DNA of 64,000 bases from Blastomonas ursincola (GTDB taxonomy: Bacteria > Pseudomonadota > Alphaproteobacteria > Sphingomonadales > Sphingomonadaceae), in NCBI RefSeq assembly GCF_013607875.1, contig NZ_VDES01000002.1, positions 1,184,297 to 1,248,296 on the forward strand, read 5' to 3'. Below are positions 37,956 through 47,085 of this stretch, piece by piece. The position numbers and the translations under genes are program-made. Every line of letters begins with the position of its first letter. The first letter of the stretch is position 1. The notes beneath the pieces are model-generated. The model saw only the letters and a list, made by a program, of their open reading frames with translations, had not been told where the DNA came from and searched no databases.

Positions 37956-38747
37956 ATGCATGACAGACCGCCCTTCTGGGCACCCACCTTACTGGCGGTC
38001 CAGTTTCTCACGCGCATTCCCGTGCCCGGCACCGCCGCGCTGACCGCAGGCCAGGTTGCCACCGGGCTGGTGCGTGCCGTGGCATGGTTTCCGCTTGTGG
38101 GTGCGGGTATCGGTACCATCACGGGGGCGGTCGCGCTCGCGGCGGCCAGCCTCTGGCCAGCATGGGTCGCGGTGCTGATCGCGCTGGCGGTAGAGGCCCG
38201 GCTGACCGGCGCGTTTCACGAGGATGCGGTGGCCGATTTCTGCGACGCCTTTGGGGGCGGCCATGACGCGGAGGATGTTCGGCGGATCATGAAGGACAGC
38301 CGCATCGGCAGCTATGGCAGCCTGGGACTGATACTCGCGGTCGGCCTGCGCGCAGCGCTGATAGTGGCGGTGCTCGGCAGCATGGCCCCGTTGCAGGCGC
38401 TCGCTGCCATTGTCGCGTCGGCCACGTTCGGTCGGCTGCTCGTTGTCTTGCTGATGGCGGCTGTTTCTCCGGCGCCGCAGGGGACTGGCCTTGCCAAGGA
38501 CATCGGCGCGGGGGTGGGGCTCTCCACCCTCCTCGCAGCCATGGCGACGGCCTTGCCCGGATTGCTGGGATTTGCGATCGATCGGCCGATGCACCTGCTC
38601 GGCGCGTTGCTGGGTGCAGCGGCGTTCCTGCTCTGGTTCCGCGCGCTACTGCTGCGCCGACTGGGGGGCAGCACCGGCGATTGCCTGGGCTTTGCGGCCT
38701 ATGCCGGTCAGCTCATCCTGCTGCTGGCTGCTACCGCTGCCTGCTGA
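37956..38747 (+). CDS. cobS: CobS, cobalamin synthase
   Basis: A 263-residue polytopic membrane protein with the metal-binding acidic motif EDAVADFCDAFGGGHD and the following KDSRIGSYG. It joins AdoCbi-GDP to alpha-ribazole (phosphate). The start at 37956 follows the cobT stop by one base; the N-terminus reads MHDRPPFWAPTLLAVQFLTR. Confidence 0.94.
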   Translation: MHDRPPFWAPTLLAVQFLTRIPVPGTAALTAGQVATGLVRAVAWFPLVGAGIGTITGAVALAAASLWPAWVAVLIALAVEARLTGAFHEDAVADFCDAFGGGHDAEDVRRIMKDSRIGSYGSLGLILAVGLRAALIVAVLGSMAPLQALAAIVASATFGRLLVVLLMAAVSPAPQGTGLAKDIGAGVGLSTLLAAMATALPGLLGFAIDRPMHLLGALLGAAAFLLWFRALLLRRLGGSTGDCLGFAAYAGQLILLLAATAAC

Positions 38748-39322
38748 TGTGCGCCAAGGTTCTGCTGGTGCGGCATACCGAAGTCGCGCGTGCATGGCGG
38801 GGCCGGTGCTATGGGCAGAGCGACATGGGCCTCAGCCGGGCAGGGGCGGCGCAGGTGCGGGCGCTGGCACCCGATCTGGCGCGGTGGAAGCCGGACATCG
38901 TGCTGCATTCGGGCCTTCGCCGCGCGCAGCGGCTCGCGCAAGCCATCGCGGCGCTTTCCGGACTGGACGCCAGCGCCGATCCGGCCTGGCAAGAGCGCGA
39001 TTTTGGTAGCTGGGAGGGGCGAAGCTGGTCTGCCATCTATCGCGAGACGGGTGATGCGATGGACGGGATGATCGATGATCCCGCGCGCTTCCGTCCCGGA
39101 GGCGGAGAGACCACAATGGAACTCGCAGCCCGGTCGCTTGCCGCGTGGCGCGAGCTACCCCGGCAGCGTGGGCTGGTCGTCACCCATGGTGGGCCGATCG
39201 CAGCGATTGCAGGCACCCTGAATGGCGTGCCCGTCCGCGAATGGCCGAGACTGGTTCCGGCTCCTGGCGATGCGGTTGAGATAGCAATTCCGGACGATGG
39301 TCATTGCGGTTACTGCTCTTAG
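38747..39322 (+). CDS. CobC-type histidine phosphatase (alpha-ribazole phosphatase)
   Basis: A 191-residue phosphoglycerate-mutase-like phosphatase with LLVRHTE (phospho-His), ERDFGSWEG and VTHGGPI. In this place it most likely removes the 5'-phosphate from alpha-ribazole phosphate or cobalamin phosphate (Salmonella CobC; not the same as the aminotransferase CobC above). It overlaps the cobS stop (TGATG) and ends the operon. Confidence 0.88.
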   Translation: MCAKVLLVRHTEVARAWRGRCYGQSDMGLSRAGAAQVRALAPDLARWKPDIVLHSGLRRAQRLAQAIAALSGLDASADPAWQERDFGSWEGRSWSAIYRETGDAMDGMIDDPARFRPGGGETTMELAARSLAAWRELPRQRGLVVTHGGPIAAIAGTLNGVPVREWPRLVPAPGDAVEIAIPDDGHCGYCS

Positions 39323-39879
39323 TGAGTTGACCTGTCCCAATTGGTGCCGGTGACAATTGCTGGATGAGGTGCGGCAACGTTGGTCGTCCCCCTCAAAGTC
39401 GCGCTACAGGGTCTTGTCAGAAGCAAACACTCGAGCTGGGCGCAGGAAACGAAGCGGTCGTTCGCCGACGCAGGGCGAACAACCGGTTACACTAGAAGCG
39501 GCTATTCTTCATTTCGCAAGGCTTGTGACCGGGACGACAGCAAATGGTGGATTTAAAGGATCGCTGCTGGCGGCAATTCCATAAAATAGGCGTCAGCGCC
39601 TTCACAATCGCGGCCACACACCATGCCCGGCTTGGTCCGTGACACTGGGTCGACCGAGAGGCTCACACAACATTGCAATGGCTTGTGGCCGAGCGCCAGG
39701 ACGTTCAGCGACTGCGCAACGATGTCTGTGACCGTGTCCATCCTCGCATTATTCACAGCCGCCCCGCAGACCATGTCGACGTCTGGTGGCAGGTCGTCAA
39801 TTGGGAGGAAGTCTTGCGGCGCTGTGCAACTCCGTCGGAACCTTAAGGGGGACTGGCCGCAAGCCTCGCCATGGCAGAA
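39323..39879. other. Gap after the cob operon with a possible gene remnant
   Basis: About 560 bp. On the minus strand, 39553-39860 is open without an obvious start and reads like the C-terminal part of a protein (PIDDLPPDVDMVCGAAVNNA, ending MELPPAAIL). I do not recognise it. The rest holds nothing visible. No stem-loop terminator with a T-tract was found after the cob operon. Confidence 0.35.
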
Positions 39880-40335
39880 TCATAGTGTCGCTGCAGCTTC
39901 CTTGATAGCGCGCCGGATGCTCATATAGGTTGCACATCGGCAAAGATTGCCGCTCATGGCCTCATCGATCGCGGCATCGTCGGGTGCCGGGTTTGACTTC
40001 AGCAGCGCGGTTGCCGACATGATCTGGCCCGCCTGGCAATAGCCACATTGCGGTACATCTTTGGCGATCCATGCGTTGCGGATTGCCTCCGCCGCCGCGC
40101 CGGAGACACCTTCGATCGTGACGATTTCGGCGTCGGCGAGCGAATCGTGCGGCGTCACGCACGCGCGCGTCGGCTCGCCATTGACATGCACCGTGCATGC
40201 GCCGCACTGCGCCGCACCGCAGCCGAATTTCGTGCCGGTCAAGCCCAAGTGATCGCGCAGCACCCAAAGTAGCGGCGTGCCCGGTGCGGCATCGACGGTG
40301 CGGGATTTTCCGTTAACCTTCAGCGAAATAGCCAT
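39880..40335 (-). CDS. iorA: (2Fe-2S) subunit of isoquinoline 1-oxidoreductase-type hydroxylase
   Basis: A 151-residue small subunit of the xanthine-oxidase family. The plant-type [2Fe-2S] cluster cysteines are in GCGAAQCGACTVHVNGE, and the second cluster in PQCGYCQAGQIM and GNLCRCATY. It passes electrons from the molybdenum subunit. Its partner, encoded immediately upstream, is a pseudogene, so this intact subunit is probably functionless here. The 14-bp gap to the iorB remnant shows they were one operon. Confidence 0.92.
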   Translation of the reverse strand: MAISLKVNGKSRTVDAAPGTPLLWVLRDHLGLTGTKFGCGAAQCGACTVHVNGEPTRACVTPHDSLADAEIVTIEGVSGAAAEAIRNAWIAKDVPQCGYCQAGQIMSATALLKSNPAPDDAAIDEAMSGNLCRCATYMSIRRAIKEAAATL

Positions 40336-40349
40336 ATTTTTCCTTTGTC

Positions 40350-41572
40350 CTATGCGCTCTGCTTGGTGGGCAGTGCCAGCTTGCTACCGTCCGCTCCGAT
40401 AAACGGCAGCGTGCGCAGACGGTGGCCGGTGGCCGCGAAAATCGCGTTGGCAAGCGCCGGCGCTGCTGGCGGCGTCGGTGGCTCCCCGACTCCGCCGGGC
40501 GGCGCGTCGGAAGCGACGATCTCCACTTCAAAGGCCCGCGGTGCCTCGCCCATCCGCATCAGCCGCCAGCTCGGGAAATTGTCCTGCACCACCGCGCCAT
40601 CCTTTGCGGTGATCGCACCGTAGAGCGCGTTCGACAGACCGTAGATCGTTCCGCCTTCCATCTGCGCGCGCACATGCCGCGGATTGATGACGGTTCCTGC
40701 GTCTACCGCCACCCATACGCCCGGGATGGTCAGCGTGCCATCCGCGCTCACCGCGACTTCGACCACGGTGGCGACATAGCTGAGAAACGAGCGGTGCGCT
40801 GCAATCCCCAAGCCCCGGCCTTTGGGCAGCTTGCGCCCCCATTTGGCCATAGCTGCAGCCCTTTCCACCACCTGGCGCAGCCGACCGGTGTCGATGGGAT
40901 ACTCGCCGAGCTAGGCCCCGTAATTGCCATAGGTGGCTCCCTCGGCGGCCGGGTCGATCTTGCGCGCGGGCCCAATCAGCTCGAGCAGATAGTCCTTCTG
41001 GTCGCGCCCAGCTGCATGCGCCAGCTCCGCCGCGAAGCTTTGCACCGCAAAAGCGTGACATTTGCGACCGATCTCAGCCAACCGATCCTGAGATGGCTCC
41101 TGGCATTGCCGGACTCAATCTGCAGGTTCGGCATGGCAAAGGGCATGTCTGTGGCCCCCATGCTCATCTCGCCGTCGCTCGGCTCGGTCACGCTGTTGTC
41201 GAAGGTCGAACTGATCGGCGGAAAGACCGTGCGATGGAGCCAGGCGGTGCATTTTCCTTTCTCGTCGAGACCCGCCTCGCAATATTGTGCACTGACCGAG
41301 TGATAATAGCCGTGACGAATATCGTCCTCGCGGGTCCAGGTCACCTTGACCGGCTTGCCAATCTCGCGCGCGATCAGCGCCGCTTCGACCACGAAATCGG
41401 GCTTGGACTTGCGTCCGAAAGCCCCGCCCAGCCAGGTCGGCGTGACCTTGATATTGGCCTTGTCGATGCCGAGCGCCTCGGCAAGCGTATCGCGCGTACC
41501 CTGAGGGTCCTGGACACAGGCCCAGCATTCGAGCCGGTCCCCATCCCATTCGGCCGTCGCACTGGGTGGTTC
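40350..41572 (-). pseudogene. iorB: Decayed molybdopterin subunit (iorB) fragment
   Basis: Two frames together encode the C-terminal half of a xanthine-dehydrogenase-family molybdenum subunit: EPPSATAEWDGDRLECWACV, then TWLGGAFGRKSKPDFVVEA and WTREDDIRHGYYHS, and later GLGIAAHRSFLSYVATVVEV with VDAGTVINPRHVRAQMEGG. Three lesions are visible. The N-terminal half is missing and replaced by sensor-kinase sequence at 41573. A frameshift occurs near 41055-41062, within NV.HAFAVQSF. An in-frame TAG lies at 40911-40913, between YGNYGA and LGEYPID. The gene is dead. Confidence 0.9.
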
Positions 41573-42016
41573 CAACTCGTGCGCGATCTGCGCATTCCAG
41601 GCGACCGCATCGCTCGCCATGCGCTCCAGCCTGCCGGCCATGGCGTTGAAATCGTCCACCAAGACGGTCATCTCGCCCGACGATGTCCTGCCGATTGTGA
41701 CGCGCGCGGAGAGGTCGCCGCCAGCAACCAGCCGCGCTGCATGGGCCACGGCAGTGACCGGCTCGACGATGCGTACGGCCATCCGGAAGGCCACCCGGCT
41801 TGCGATGACCAGCCCCAGCGCGCTCATCACGACGATAACCGCGATATCGGCCCCGTTGGGGATCAGCGAATCCTCGGGCCCCAGCAGCGATGGCGCAAGT
41901 TTCAGGACCAGCCAGTAGGTCATATAGAAGCCCACCAGCGTCAGCAGGACCATGGAGACGGTGACCGTCACCATCGAGAACGCGAGCTGTCTCCCCAGCG
42001 AGCCTGGCTGTCTCAT
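41573..42016 (-). pseudogene. Truncated AdeS/BaeS-like sensor histidine kinase
   Basis: The first 148 codons of a two-component sensor: membrane helices near residues 12-40 and 56-76, HAMP (RIVEPVTAVAHAARLVAGGD), and the start of the dimerisation domain WNAQIAHEL. The H-box His146 is present, but the expected RTPLT and the whole ATPase domain are absent. The frame runs straight into iorB sequence (EPPSATAEW), giving a chimeric open frame of 346 codons (40976-42016). The start overlaps the response-regulator stop (ATGA). It cannot autophosphorylate. Confidence 0.88.
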
Positions 42017-42702
42017 GCCACGCCCGCCAGCCGGTAGCCGACGCCGCGTACGCCGCTCAGCATGCCGGCGGCTCCGGCGGCTTCCAGCTTCTTGCGCAGC
42101 TTGCTCAGATGGCTGTCCACCGTCCGGTCGAGCGCTTCGGCGCCCGGCAGGCAGGCATCGACCAGTTCGCCGCGCGAGAACACGCGCATCGGCGCGCGTG
42201 CCATATGGGCGAGGATGCGGAACTCGGTCAGCGTCAGCGACAAATGGGTCGCACCACCGTCGCCATGGACCACCACGAGATGGCTTTCGGCATCGATCTC
42301 GACCCGGCCGACGCGAACCACGCCCCCGGTGCTCGCCCCCGACACCCGGCGCAGGACCGCCTTGACCCGCGCGACCACCTCGACCGGATTATAGGGTTTG
42401 ACGACATAATCGTCCGCCCCGATCCTCAGCGCCTGCAGCTTGTCGATATCCTGGTCGAGCGCGGTGGTCATGATGATCGGCGTATCGCCCCGGCGGCGTA
42501 ATTCGGCCAGCACCCCCCAGCCATCGACCCGCGGCATGTTGACGTCCAGCAGCACGATATCCGGCTTCAGCGCCAGATGCAGTTCGAGCGCCACCTTGCC
42601 ATCGAGCGCATGGACGGTGCGATAACCCTCGCGCTCGAGATAGGCGACGGCAATCTCGGCGATCTCGGGTTCGTCTTCTGCGATCAGGACCAAAGCACTC
42701 AC
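42013..42702 (-). CDS. OmpR-family response regulator (AdeR/BaeR-like)
   Basis: A 229-residue regulator with an acidic pocket EDEPE, phosphorylated Asp53 in LLDVNMPRVDGW, the KPYNP Lys, and a winged helix (LTEFRILAHMAR, then VDSHLSKLRKKLE). It is divergent from an RND efflux operon, as in Acinetobacter adeRS-adeABC, so that operon is the likely target. Its cognate kinase, encoded immediately downstream, is truncated, leaving it an orphan. Confidence 0.9.
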   Translation of the reverse strand: MSALVLIAEDEPEIAEIAVAYLEREGYRTVHALDGKVALELHLALKPDIVLLDVNMPRVDGWGVLAELRRRGDTPIIMTTALDQDIDKLQALRIGADDYVVKPYNPVEVVARVKAVLRRVSGASTGGVVRVGRVEIDAESHLVVVHGDGGATHLSLTLTEFRILAHMARAPMRVFSRGELVDACLPGAEALDRTVDSHLSKLRKKLEAAGAAGMLSGVRGVGYRLAGVA

Positions 42703-42865
42703 GCGATCAACCTCATTCTCGTGCGTCTAGCGGTGTATTTGGACGCCGAAGCCGCCCTCACCAGCCCCGTCCACGATTCCTCCACACAAGGCCAACCAAG
42801 CTTCGACGCAATGGCTCCACATGGCCTCCACCGCCACCCATATCGGTGTCGCGGTCGGAGACCGT
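42703..42865. promoter_or_regulatory. Divergent promoter of response regulator and efflux operon
   Basis: 163 bp separate the two divergent start codons and must contain both promoters and the probable regulator binding site. A GGAG ribosome site lies about 8 nt before the adaptor ATG at 42866. I could not identify a convincing direct repeat. Confidence 0.45.
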
Positions 42866-43987
42866 ATGAAGACCAGATTGACCCTCCGGTGCCTGACCGG
42901 CCCGATCCTGCTGGCTTGCAGCGCTGCGCTGACCGGCTGCAGCGGCAGTACCCAGGCCCAGGCCACGCCAGAGGCGGTCACCGTCTCGGTCATCACGGTC
43001 GCCCCGTCGACCGCTGCGCCGGTGGAGGAACTGCCCGGACGCGTCATTGCCTGGCGGACGGCGGAGATCCGGCCACAGGTCGGCGGCATTGTCCAGCGCA
43101 TGCTGTTCGAGCAGGGCGCGATGGTCCGCGCCGGGCAGCCGCTGTTCCAGATCAGCCCCGCCCCCTATCGCGCTGATGCCGATACCGCGCGCGCGACGCT
43201 GGCCAAGGCCTCGGCGGCCTTTGCGCGCGCGAAAATGCAGGCCGAGCGGCTGCAACCGCTGGTCGCTGCCGATGCCATTTCGCGGCAAAGCTATGACGAT
43301 GCGGTCGCCGCCCGCAACCAGGCCGCAGCCGAGGTGGGCGAGGCACGCGCGATCCTGCGCCGCCGTCAGCTCGATATCGGCTTCTCGCGGGTGACTTCGC
43401 CCATATCCGGGCGGATCGGCGCTGCGAACATAACTGAAGGCGCGCTGGTTACGGCCGGAGACGCCAATGCGATGGCGACCGTGCAGCAGATCGACCGGGT
43501 TTATGTCGACATCCGCCAGCCGGTCGAACGTTATGCCGCGATGCGCGCGGCGGGGAAGGGCGATGGGCTGGTCGAGATCGTGAACGCCTCGGGCCAGGTG
43601 CATCCGGTCAAGGGTCGCATCCTGCTTTCGGGCATCGCGGTCGATCCCGGCACCGGCGACGTGCTGGTGCGCGTCGCGGTGGACAACCCAGGCGAATTGC
43701 TGCTGCCGGGCATGTTCGTGCGTGCCCGCCTGCCGCAGGGCAAGCCGTCTGCCGCACTGACGGTGCCGCAGCAGGCCGTCACCCGCGATGCTGAGGGCGC
43801 GGCGCAGGTCAGCGTCGTCGGGCAGCAGGACCGCGTGCGCGCCCGCCGCGTCACCTTGGGGTCGCTGGTGAACGGGCGGTACGTGATCGTGTCGGGCCTG
43901 CGCCGGGGCGAGCGCGTGATCGTCGAGGGGCAGGACCGCGTCCAGCCCAATACCCCGGTCGATACCCGGCCCTGGCGCCAGCGCTGA
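42866..43987 (+). CDS. RND efflux adaptor (AcrA/AdeA-type) lipoprotein
   Basis: A 373-residue membrane-fusion protein. The ATG at 42866 is preferred over one 45 bp earlier because a GGAG site precedes it and it gives a compact lipoprotein signal ending ALTGC. Barrel-sandwich halves (RPQVGGIVQRMLFEQGAMV, and VTSPISGRIGAANITEGALV) flank an alpha-hairpin. It links the permease to the outer-membrane channel. First gene of a complete tripartite operon. Confidence 0.94.
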   Translation: MKTRLTLRCLTGPILLACSAALTGCSGSTQAQATPEAVTVSVITVAPSTAAPVEELPGRVIAWRTAEIRPQVGGIVQRMLFEQGAMVRAGQPLFQISPAPYRADADTARATLAKASAAFARAKMQAERLQPLVAADAISRQSYDDAVAARNQAAAEVGEARAILRRRQLDIGFSRVTSPISGRIGAANITEGALVTAGDANAMATVQQIDRVYVDIRQPVERYAAMRAAGKGDGLVEIVNASGQVHPVKGRILLSGIAVDPGTGDVLVRVAVDNPGELLLPGMFVRARLPQGKPSAALTVPQQAVTRDAEGAAQVSVVGQQDRVRARRVTLGSLVNGRYVIVSGLRRGERVIVEGQDRVQPNTPVDTRPWRQR

Positions 43988-43998
43988 AAGGTCCATTG

Positions 43999-46900
43999 AT
44001 GCCCCGTTTCTTCATCGACCGGCCCATCTTCGCCTGGGTCATCGCGATAGCCATCGTGCTTGCAGGCGTCATCGCGCTGCCGCAGATGCCGGTCGCCCGC
44101 TTTCCCAGCGTCGCGCCGCCCAGCGTCAGCATCTATGCCAGCTATCCCGGAGCGACGCCGCAGACGCTGAACGACAGCGTCGTCTCGCTGATCGAGCGCG
44201 AGATGTCCGGGGTGAAGAACCTGCTCTATTTCGAGAGCAGCGCCGATACCTCGGGCAGCGCAACCGTCACCGCGACCTTCCGTCCCGGCACCAATGTGGA
44301 AATGGCGCAGGTCGATGTGCAGAACCGGCTCAAGTCGATCGAGGCGCGCCTGCCCCAGGCGGTGCGCCAGGCCGGGGTAACGGTGGAATCGGCGTCCGCG
44401 GGCTTCCTGATGATCGTCAGCCTGATGTCGGACGATGGACGGCTCGATGAGGTCGCGCTCGCCGATTACATGACACGCAACATCGTCGACGAGCTCAAGC
44501 GCCTGCCGGGCGTCGGGCGGGTCCAGAATTTTTCGGCCGAGCGCGCGATGCGCATCTGGATCGATCCGGCGAAACTGGCGGGCTTCGGCCTGACGGCCAG
44601 TGACGTGACCGCCGCAATTGCCGAACAGAACATCCCGATCGCGCCTGGCTCGCTGGGCACCGAGCCGACGAGCGGGGGGCAGCGGGTCACCGTGCCGCTC
44701 ACCGCGGACGGGCAGCTGAAGACGCCGGAGGATTTCGGCGCGGTCATCCTGAAGGCCAATGCGGACGGATCTTCGGTCACGCTGGACAAGGTCGCCCGGA
44801 TCGAGCTGGGCCGCCAGAGCTTCGGCACCGCCACGCGCGAAAATGGCAAGGTCGCCGCATCCGCCGCGATCCAGCTGTCGCCAGGCGCCAATGCCGTTGC
44901 CGTATCCAAGGCGGTCAATGCGCGGATGGCCGAGCTGTCGCATGGATTTCCCGAGGGCGTGAGCTGGTCGGCACCCTACGACACCGCGCCCTTTGTCAGG
45001 GTATCGATCGAGAAGGTCCTGCACACGCTCGTCGAGGCGATGGTGCTCGTCTTTCTGGTGATGTTCCTGTTTCTCCAGAACGTGCGTTACACGCTCATCC
45101 CGGCCCTCGTCGTGCCGATAGCGCTGCTCGGGACCATCGCGGTGATGCTGCTGGCGGGCTTTTCGATCAACGTGCTCACCATGTTCGGCATGGTGCTCGC
45201 GATCGGCATCATCGTCGATGACGCCATCGTGGTGGTCGAGAATGTCGAGCGGCTGATGCACGAGGAGAAGCTGAGCCCGCGCGACGCGACGATCCGCGCG
45301 ATGGCGGAAATCACGCCGACGATCATCGGCATAACACTGGTGCTGTCGGCGGTGTTCATACCGATGGCCTTTGCCTCGGGTTCGGTAGGCACCATCTATC
45401 GCCAGTTCGCCGTCGCCATGTCGGTGTCGATCCTGCTCTCTGCCTTACTCGCGCTCACGCTCACGCCTGCGCTGTGCGCCACCTTGCTCAAGCCCGTCGA
45501 CCGCGAGCGGCCGAAGCACTGCTTCTTCCGCGCCTTCGACCGCTGGTTCGATCGGACGAGCACGGCTTACGAGACCTGGGTCGGACGTCTGCTGAAGCAG
45601 ACCGGGCGGATGATGGCGATCTTCTTACTGCTCGCCGGGCTGATGGGCATCGGCTTCGTCAATCTGCCCTCGTCATTCCTGCCCGAGGAGGATCAGGGCT
45701 ATTACATGACCACGTTCCAGCTTCCGGCGGACGCGACCGCCAGCCGCACGATGGAAGCGGTGAGCGCGTTCGAGCGTTTCGCCGCAACCCGGCCCGGGGT
45801 GCTGACCACACAGGCCATTCTCGGCTTCGGCTTTTCCGGCTCGGGGGCCAATGCCGCGATGATCTACACGATCCTCAAGCCCGGCGCCGATGCCCGCGCG
45901 GAAATCGCTGCGGCGGATGCGGCCATGGCCAGGGCGGTCCACGAAGGCTCGGTCATGAACATGATGCCGCCCGCCATCGAGGAACTTGGCACTTCGTCCG
46001 GGTTCACGCTGCGCCTGGAGGATCGCGCGGGCAAGGGGCGCGCCGCGCTGGAAGCTGCGCGTGATCAGCTGCTCCGGCTTGCTACCAGCGACCCGAAGCT
46101 CGCCAATGTCTATGCCGACGGATTGCCGAGCGGGACGAGCATCCGGTTGGACATCGACCGGGCCAAGGCGCGCGCGATGGGTGTATCGTTTGCCGCGATC
46201 ACCGACATGATCGGCACCGCGCTCGGCAGTGCCTATGTCAACGACTTCCCCAACCAGGGCCGGTTGCAGCAGGTGATCGTGCAAGCCGATGCGCCGCATC
46301 GCATGAACATCGACGATGTGCTGGCGATGCGCGTCCGCAACGCGGCGGGCGGGGCGGTGGCGCTGTCCGAGCTGGTGGCGGTCACATGGGAAAGCGGTCC
46401 GCTGCAACTGTCCAAATATAATGGCTATCCCTCGATCAGCATCACCGGCTCGCCCGCGCCCGGCGTTTCGAGCGGCGATGCGATGAAGGCGATGGAAGCG
46501 ATCGCCGCCCGCCTGCCGCGCGGCTTCGGCATCGACTGGACCGGGGCATCGCTGCAGGAACGCGAGGCCGGTGCCCAGGCCCCCTTGCTGCTCGCGCTGT
46601 CGATGCTGGTCGTCTTCCTGGTGCTGGCCGCGCTCTACGAAAGCTGGACGATCCCGACCTCCGTCCTGCTGGTCGTACCATTGGGGCTGATCGGCGCGGT
46701 GGCTGCCGTGCTGCTGCGTGGCCTGTCCAACGACATCTTCTTCCGCGTCGGCCTGATCACGATCATCGGGCTCAGCGCCAAGAATGCGATCCTGATCGTC
46801 GAATTCGCCAAGCGCTATCGCGAACAGGGCATGGGACCGATGGCCGCAGCGATGACGGCCGCCAGGGTCCGACTGCGCCCGATCATCATGACCAGCCTGG

Positions 46901-47085
46901 CCTTCACCTTGGGCGTCGTGCCGCTGATGCTGGCGCGCGGGGCGAGCGCGGAAACGCAGACGGCGATCGGCACCGGCGTGTTCGGCGGAATGATTACCGG
47001 CACCGTCCTGACCGTGATCTTCGTGCCCGTCTTCTTTGTGGTGGTTCTGGGTCTGGCGGAACGCTGGAAGGCAGGAAAGGCATGA
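43999..47085 (+). CDS. RND multidrug efflux permease (AcrB/AdeB type)
   Basis: A 1028-residue proton antiporter starting MPRFFIDRPIFAWVIAI. The TM4 proton-relay Asp pair is in GIIVDDAIVVVENVERLM, and GLSAKNAILIVEFAK is in the second half. It is the only other HAE1 permease in the window besides the one at 5426-8623 and differs clearly in sequence, so this is not a recent duplication. It overlaps the channel gene by 4 bp. Confidence 0.95.
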   Translation: MPRFFIDRPIFAWVIAIAIVLAGVIALPQMPVARFPSVAPPSVSIYASYPGATPQTLNDSVVSLIEREMSGVKNLLYFESSADTSGSATVTATFRPGTNVEMAQVDVQNRLKSIEARLPQAVRQAGVTVESASAGFLMIVSLMSDDGRLDEVALADYMTRNIVDELKRLPGVGRVQNFSAERAMRIWIDPAKLAGFGLTASDVTAAIAEQNIPIAPGSLGTEPTSGGQRVTVPLTADGQLKTPEDFGAVILKANADGSSVTLDKVARIELGRQSFGTATRENGKVAASAAIQLSPGANAVAVSKAVNARMAELSHGFPEGVSWSAPYDTAPFVRVSIEKVLHTLVEAMVLVFLVMFLFLQNVRYTLIPALVVPIALLGTIAVMLLAGFSINVLTMFGMVLAIGIIVDDAIVVVENVERLMHEEKLSPRDATIRAMAEITPTIIGITLVLSAVFIPMAFASGSVGTIYRQFAVAMSVSILLSALLALTLTPALCATLLKPVDRERPKHCFFRAFDRWFDRTSTAYETWVGRLLKQTGRMMAIFLLLAGLMGIGFVNLPSSFLPEEDQGYYMTTFQLPADATASRTMEAVSAFERFAATRPGVLTTQAILGFGFSGSGANAAMIYTILKPGADARAEIAAADAAMARAVHEGSVMNMMPPAIEELGTSSGFTLRLEDRAGKGRAALEAARDQLLRLATSDPKLANVYADGLPSGTSIRLDIDRAKARAMGVSFAAITDMIGTALGSAYVNDFPNQGRLQQVIVQADAPHRMNIDDVLAMRVRNAAGGAVALSELVAVTWESGPLQLSKYNGYPSISITGSPAPGVSSGDAMKAMEAIAARLPRGFGIDWTGASLQEREAGAQAPLLLALSMLVVFLVLAALYESWTIPTSVLLVVPLGLIGAVAAVLLRGLSNDIFFRVGLITIIGLSAKNAILIVEFAKRYREQGMGPMAAAMTAARVRLRPIIMTSLAFTLGVVPLMLARGASAETQTAIGTGVFGGMITGTVLTVIFVPVFFVVVLGLAERWKAGKA

